Source of the DNA: Prevotella sp.
Lineage (GTDB): Bacteria; Bacteroidota; Bacteroidia; Bacteroidales; Bacteroidaceae
NCBI GenBank assembly: GCA_018385335.1
Contig: JAHAZN010000016.1
Span: forward strand, 1-64,000
Direction: 5' to 3'
DNA: 64,000 nt
Positions 61,580 through 64,000 of this stretch are shown here, in pieces. The notes under the pieces were generated by a model. It ran no database searches. It was not told the DNA's origin and worked only from the letters and a program-made list of their open reading frames with translations. A program made the translations under genes and the position numbers. Positions within the stretch are counted from its first letter, which is position 1; each line of letters opens with the position of its first letter.

Positions 61580-64000
61580 ATGAACAAAACTTACACAAAA
61601 TTATTTGCTCTCTGCCTCATGATGCTCTGCAGCATCTCAGCAAACGCAGGTATCCGCAAGTGGGACTTCACCAAGTGGAGCGAGGCTACCATCGCTAACC
61701 TGGCAGCAGAGGCAGCTACCTATGGAAAGGGCGAACAAACAGGCGTTACCTATCCATCTACTACTCTTTGGCGTAGTTATGAAAAAGCCGATGGTACTGT
61801 AGAAAAGAATGGTGCCTGCTATTGGTATGGTACTGCTATTTCTGAAAATGCCAACATGAAAGCCAATGGTGTTGAAATCGAAGAGCTGAAGGGTCTTTAT
61901 TTCAATCCTTTCAACGCAGGAAACTTGGCGATCGCCATCGACTATGCAAAAGCTCTTTCGGACTATGATGGTCCCAGCTATCTTTGGTTGGGTGGTTCAA
62001 GCAATACGCTGACAATCCCCGGAGTGAAACCGGGTTCCACCATCACCATGTATGTGGAGTCGCACAGGACTACTGATGGTCGTGGTGTGGGTCTTACCGT
62101 TAATGGCACTAAAGTTGCTCCTACAGAGGGTAGCGAGAAGCCTAAAGCCAAGACTAAGTGTGTTTGGAAGGTGCCATACGTTGAAGCTACTACTGTAGAT
62201 GCAGTGTTCACCAACAACAACGGTTGCCATATCTATTCTATCGAGGTGGATGAGAATCTTTATGCAGAACTCAACCACACTGCAGGTAGTGGATGGTCAT
62301 CTGCTAAAGCTGAAGGCTATACCGTTGACAGCGAGAAGGAGTACTTCAATTTGGATGCTGCCACAGGTTGGGCAGGAGCTGCCTTTGCTGAGTTTAAGAT
62401 TACGTTGCCTAAGGATCACGCTATTGAATCAGCAACACTGATTTGGGGTTGCAATCAATATAATGCCAGCAAATATACAACTGATTTGTATTACCTCAAT
62501 GATGGTGTAAGCGTTGATTTCTCCACTTTTGCATCATCCGCAGAAGGAACAACATGGCAGTTTTCCAACCAAAAGACATGGATATGCAAGACATCTGCAC
62601 TCCAAGGTGCCAAGAAAACAGGAAAGTCTCACACTGGTATAGAGACCGACATTACAGACGCATTGAAAGCTGTAACAAGTGCCGGCAATGACGTCATAAC
62701 AATTCAGTGGACAAACAATAGTGGTTCTGCTCACCTTTATGGAAAAGGTCATGCTACCGATGCTCCAAAACTGGTTTACACCACTATCTATGCAGCAGCA
62801 GTCAGTGACTATACCATCAACTACCTCACCGCTGACGGTGATACCTTAAAGCCATCTGTTGTTCACAAGGATGTTCCTCAGGGTTCGTCTGTGTCTGCCT
62901 CTGATGAGGAAATTGCTGCTTTCAAGAATGAAGAAGGAAGCAAGAAGTATCTCTATGTAAGCGGTAACGAGACCATCACGGTTGACGGAGATGCAAGCAA
63001 AAACGTCATCAACCTCGTGTTCCGTGAGGCTGCTATCTGGAACTACTCAATCGTGGCTATGGATGCCAACGATGCTGTGCTGAAGGACAGCATTGCTGTA
63101 GGCTCAAACTTCGAGGGAGAGACCTTCAACATGGGTATTCCGAGATATATCAACGTTGACGGTGTGCTCTATGAGACCAAAAAGCAAAGTTCTGACGGTA
63201 AAGGTTACTACCAAAGCATTACGCTCGACAAGGACAACAAGGTGTTCACCTATGAGTACAAGGTGGCTACCTCTTCAAGCAACCTCGTCTTCTTCTCTGA
63301 GGCTGAAGACCTCGATTCTGTAGCTCTCCTCACCGCTCCAAACGCCCCTATCCGCGCTTCTGTTGGTAAGGCTGCTTACGCTCCTACAGACATCGCTATC
63401 ACCAAATTGCCTGCAGGAAACTATAACCTGAAGATTGGTTTCTTCGATACTTCTAAGACTCCTAAGTATGAGGCTCAGTTCACTATCGGAGGTGATACCA
63501 TCTCTGCTGCTGCTGCTGGTGTGAACCTCTCTGACGTGACCAAGCAGATCACCGTAGCTCAGGAGGACACACTGAAGTGGCTGAAGAGCGGTAACATTAA
63601 CATGGGTATCGACTATATCATCATCGAGAGAAACATCGTTGCTGCTGCCAACATCGCTGCTGCCAAGGCGCTGCCCGAAGGCACAGAGGTGGCTCTGACA
63701 CTCGATAAGGCCGTGATGACCCTCTATGGTGGCAAGGCAATGAAGAGCTACTCCTACATTCAGGATTCCACCGCTGCCATTGCTATCGACCGCAACCTCT
63801 CTAACATCGAGATCTGGGAGGAGAACAAAGAAGTGAACGGTACGCTCTATGTAACCGTAGGCAAAGACAACGACGGCAACATCCAGCTCGCTCTCCATGA
63901 GTACACCGGCACTAAGTCTAAGCTCACCATTGGTGAGGAGACGGTAGTCCCCGCTGCCAAGGAGACAACCATCGCAGAAATCAATGCTGATCCCGCTGCC
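61580..64000 (+). CDS. Large secreted multi-domain protein (3' end beyond the window)
   Basis: An ATG at 61580 opens 807 codons without a stop, running off the right edge. It has a signal peptide (about 1-24, ending ISANAG). An N-terminal beta-rich region (about 27-235) reads like a carbohydrate-binding module. A second such region follows (about 240-410). Then come a repeat-like domain (YTINYLTADGDTL, about 415-480), a Ser/Ala-rich beta domain with ITKLPAGNYNLKIGFFD, and an OB-fold stretch (IAAAKALPEGTEVALTLDKAV in part: ALPEGTEVALTLDKAV). The last of these is common in Bacteroidetes surface proteins. The function is unknown; surface polysaccharide or host glycan binding is inference. A long structured leader precedes it. 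Confidence 0.75.
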   Translation, partial: MNKTYTKLFALCLMMLCSISANAGIRKWDFTKWSEATIANLAAEAATYGKGEQTGVTYPSTTLWRSYEKADGTVEKNGACYWYGTAISENANMKANGVEIEELKGLYFNPFNAGNLAIAIDYAKALSDYDGPSYLWLGGSSNTLTIPGVKPGSTITMYVESHRTTDGRGVGLTVNGTKVAPTEGSEKPKAKTKCVWKVPYVEATTVDAVFTNNNGCHIYSIEVDENLYAELNHTAGSGWSSAKAEGYTVDSEKEYFNLDAATGWAGAAFAEFKITLPKDHAIESATLIWGCNQYNASKYTTDLYYLNDGVSVDFSTFASSAEGTTWQFSNQKTWICKTSALQGAKKTGKSHTGIETDITDALKAVTSAGNDVITIQWTNNSGSAHLYGKGHATDAPKLVYTTIYAAAVSDYTINYLTADGDTLKPSVVHKDVPQGSSVSASDEEIAAFKNEEGSKKYLYVSGNETITVDGDASKNVINLVFREAAIWNYSIVAMDANDAVLKDSIAVGSNFEGETFNMGIPRYINVDGVLYETKKQSSDGKGYYQSITLDKDNKVFTYEYKVATSSSNLVFFSEAEDLDSVALLTAPNAPIRASVGKAAYAPTDIAITKLPAGNYNLKIGFFDTSKTPKYEAQFTIGGDTISAAAAGVNLSDVTKQITVAQEDTLKWLKSGNINMGIDYIIIERNIVAAANIAAAKALPEGTEVALTLDKAVMTLYGGKAMKSYSYIQDSTAAIAIDRNLSNIEIWEENKEVNGTLYVTVGKDNDGNIQLALHEYTGTKSKLTIGEETVVPAAKETTIAEINADPAA

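Overview
The window looks like a chromosomal segment of a Bacteroidales bacterium, most likely of the Prevotella family. The reasons are the Bacteroidetes-type promoters (a TAnnTTTG box, sometimes with TTTG about 18-20 bases upstream), the near absence of Shine-Dalgarno sequences, and family-specific genes: DUF4831, DUF4292, NigD-like and fimbrillin-like lipoproteins, a succinylornithine-type carbamoyltransferase, and a glycine-lipid gene pair. No rRNA, complete tRNA, CRISPR array or intact insertion sequence was seen.

Layout. (1) 1-1567 is a gene-poor scar: the start of an envelope protein leaving the left edge, a pair of 55-base repeats, two decayed small genes, and the 3' half of a CAU-anticodon tRNA, which looks like the attachment site of a lost integrative element. 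(2) 1568-7214 holds a minus-strand polysaccharide-degradation pair, a pectinesterase and a GH3 glycosidase, each split by one frameshift. (3) 7215-10789 has dispersed and inverted repeats, a fimbrillin-like lipoprotein, a candidate small RNA and a membrane-bound AraC-type regulator. (4) 10790-17950 has an ABC exporter and nadK on the minus strand, diverging from pdxJ, a DJ-1 family gene, ispD and recG. (5) 18164-22773 has two M23 peptidase genes, then obg, adk and hpt. (6) 22897-34755 is mostly plus strand: nnrD/E, DUF4831, prmC, pyrE, an SRPBCC gene, argH, lipoproteins, a PASTA protein, rluD, ddl, an acyltransferase and a NigD-like lipoprotein. (7) 34782-52890 is minus strand: argF', a ComEA-like gene, yqeY, and the division and cell wall cluster, read mraZ-rsmH-ftsL-ftsI-murE-mraY-murD-ftsW-murG-murC-ftsQ-ftsA-ftsZ. 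(8) 53293-55143 is a probable glycine-lipid operon. (9) 55195-61271 has dgt diverging from dut, a TPR protein, a DUF4292 lipoprotein and an EnvC-like factor. (10) 61580 to the right edge is an unfinished large secreted protein with a structured leader.

The genes converge on the cell envelope: peptidoglycan precursors (murC/D/E/G, mraY, ddl), the divisome (ftsA/I/L/Q/W/Z), septal hydrolysis control (M23 and EnvC-like proteins) and membrane lipids. Nucleotide and cofactor housekeeping (adk, hpt, pyrE, dut, dgt, nadK, pdxJ, nnrD/E) and two arginine genes fill the gaps. The points most worth a second look are the Ser at the specificity position of the carbamoyltransferase, the MraZ boxes, the glycine-lipid pair, the candidate small RNA, and the structured leader at the right edge. 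Everything here was read by eye; no searches or folding were run.
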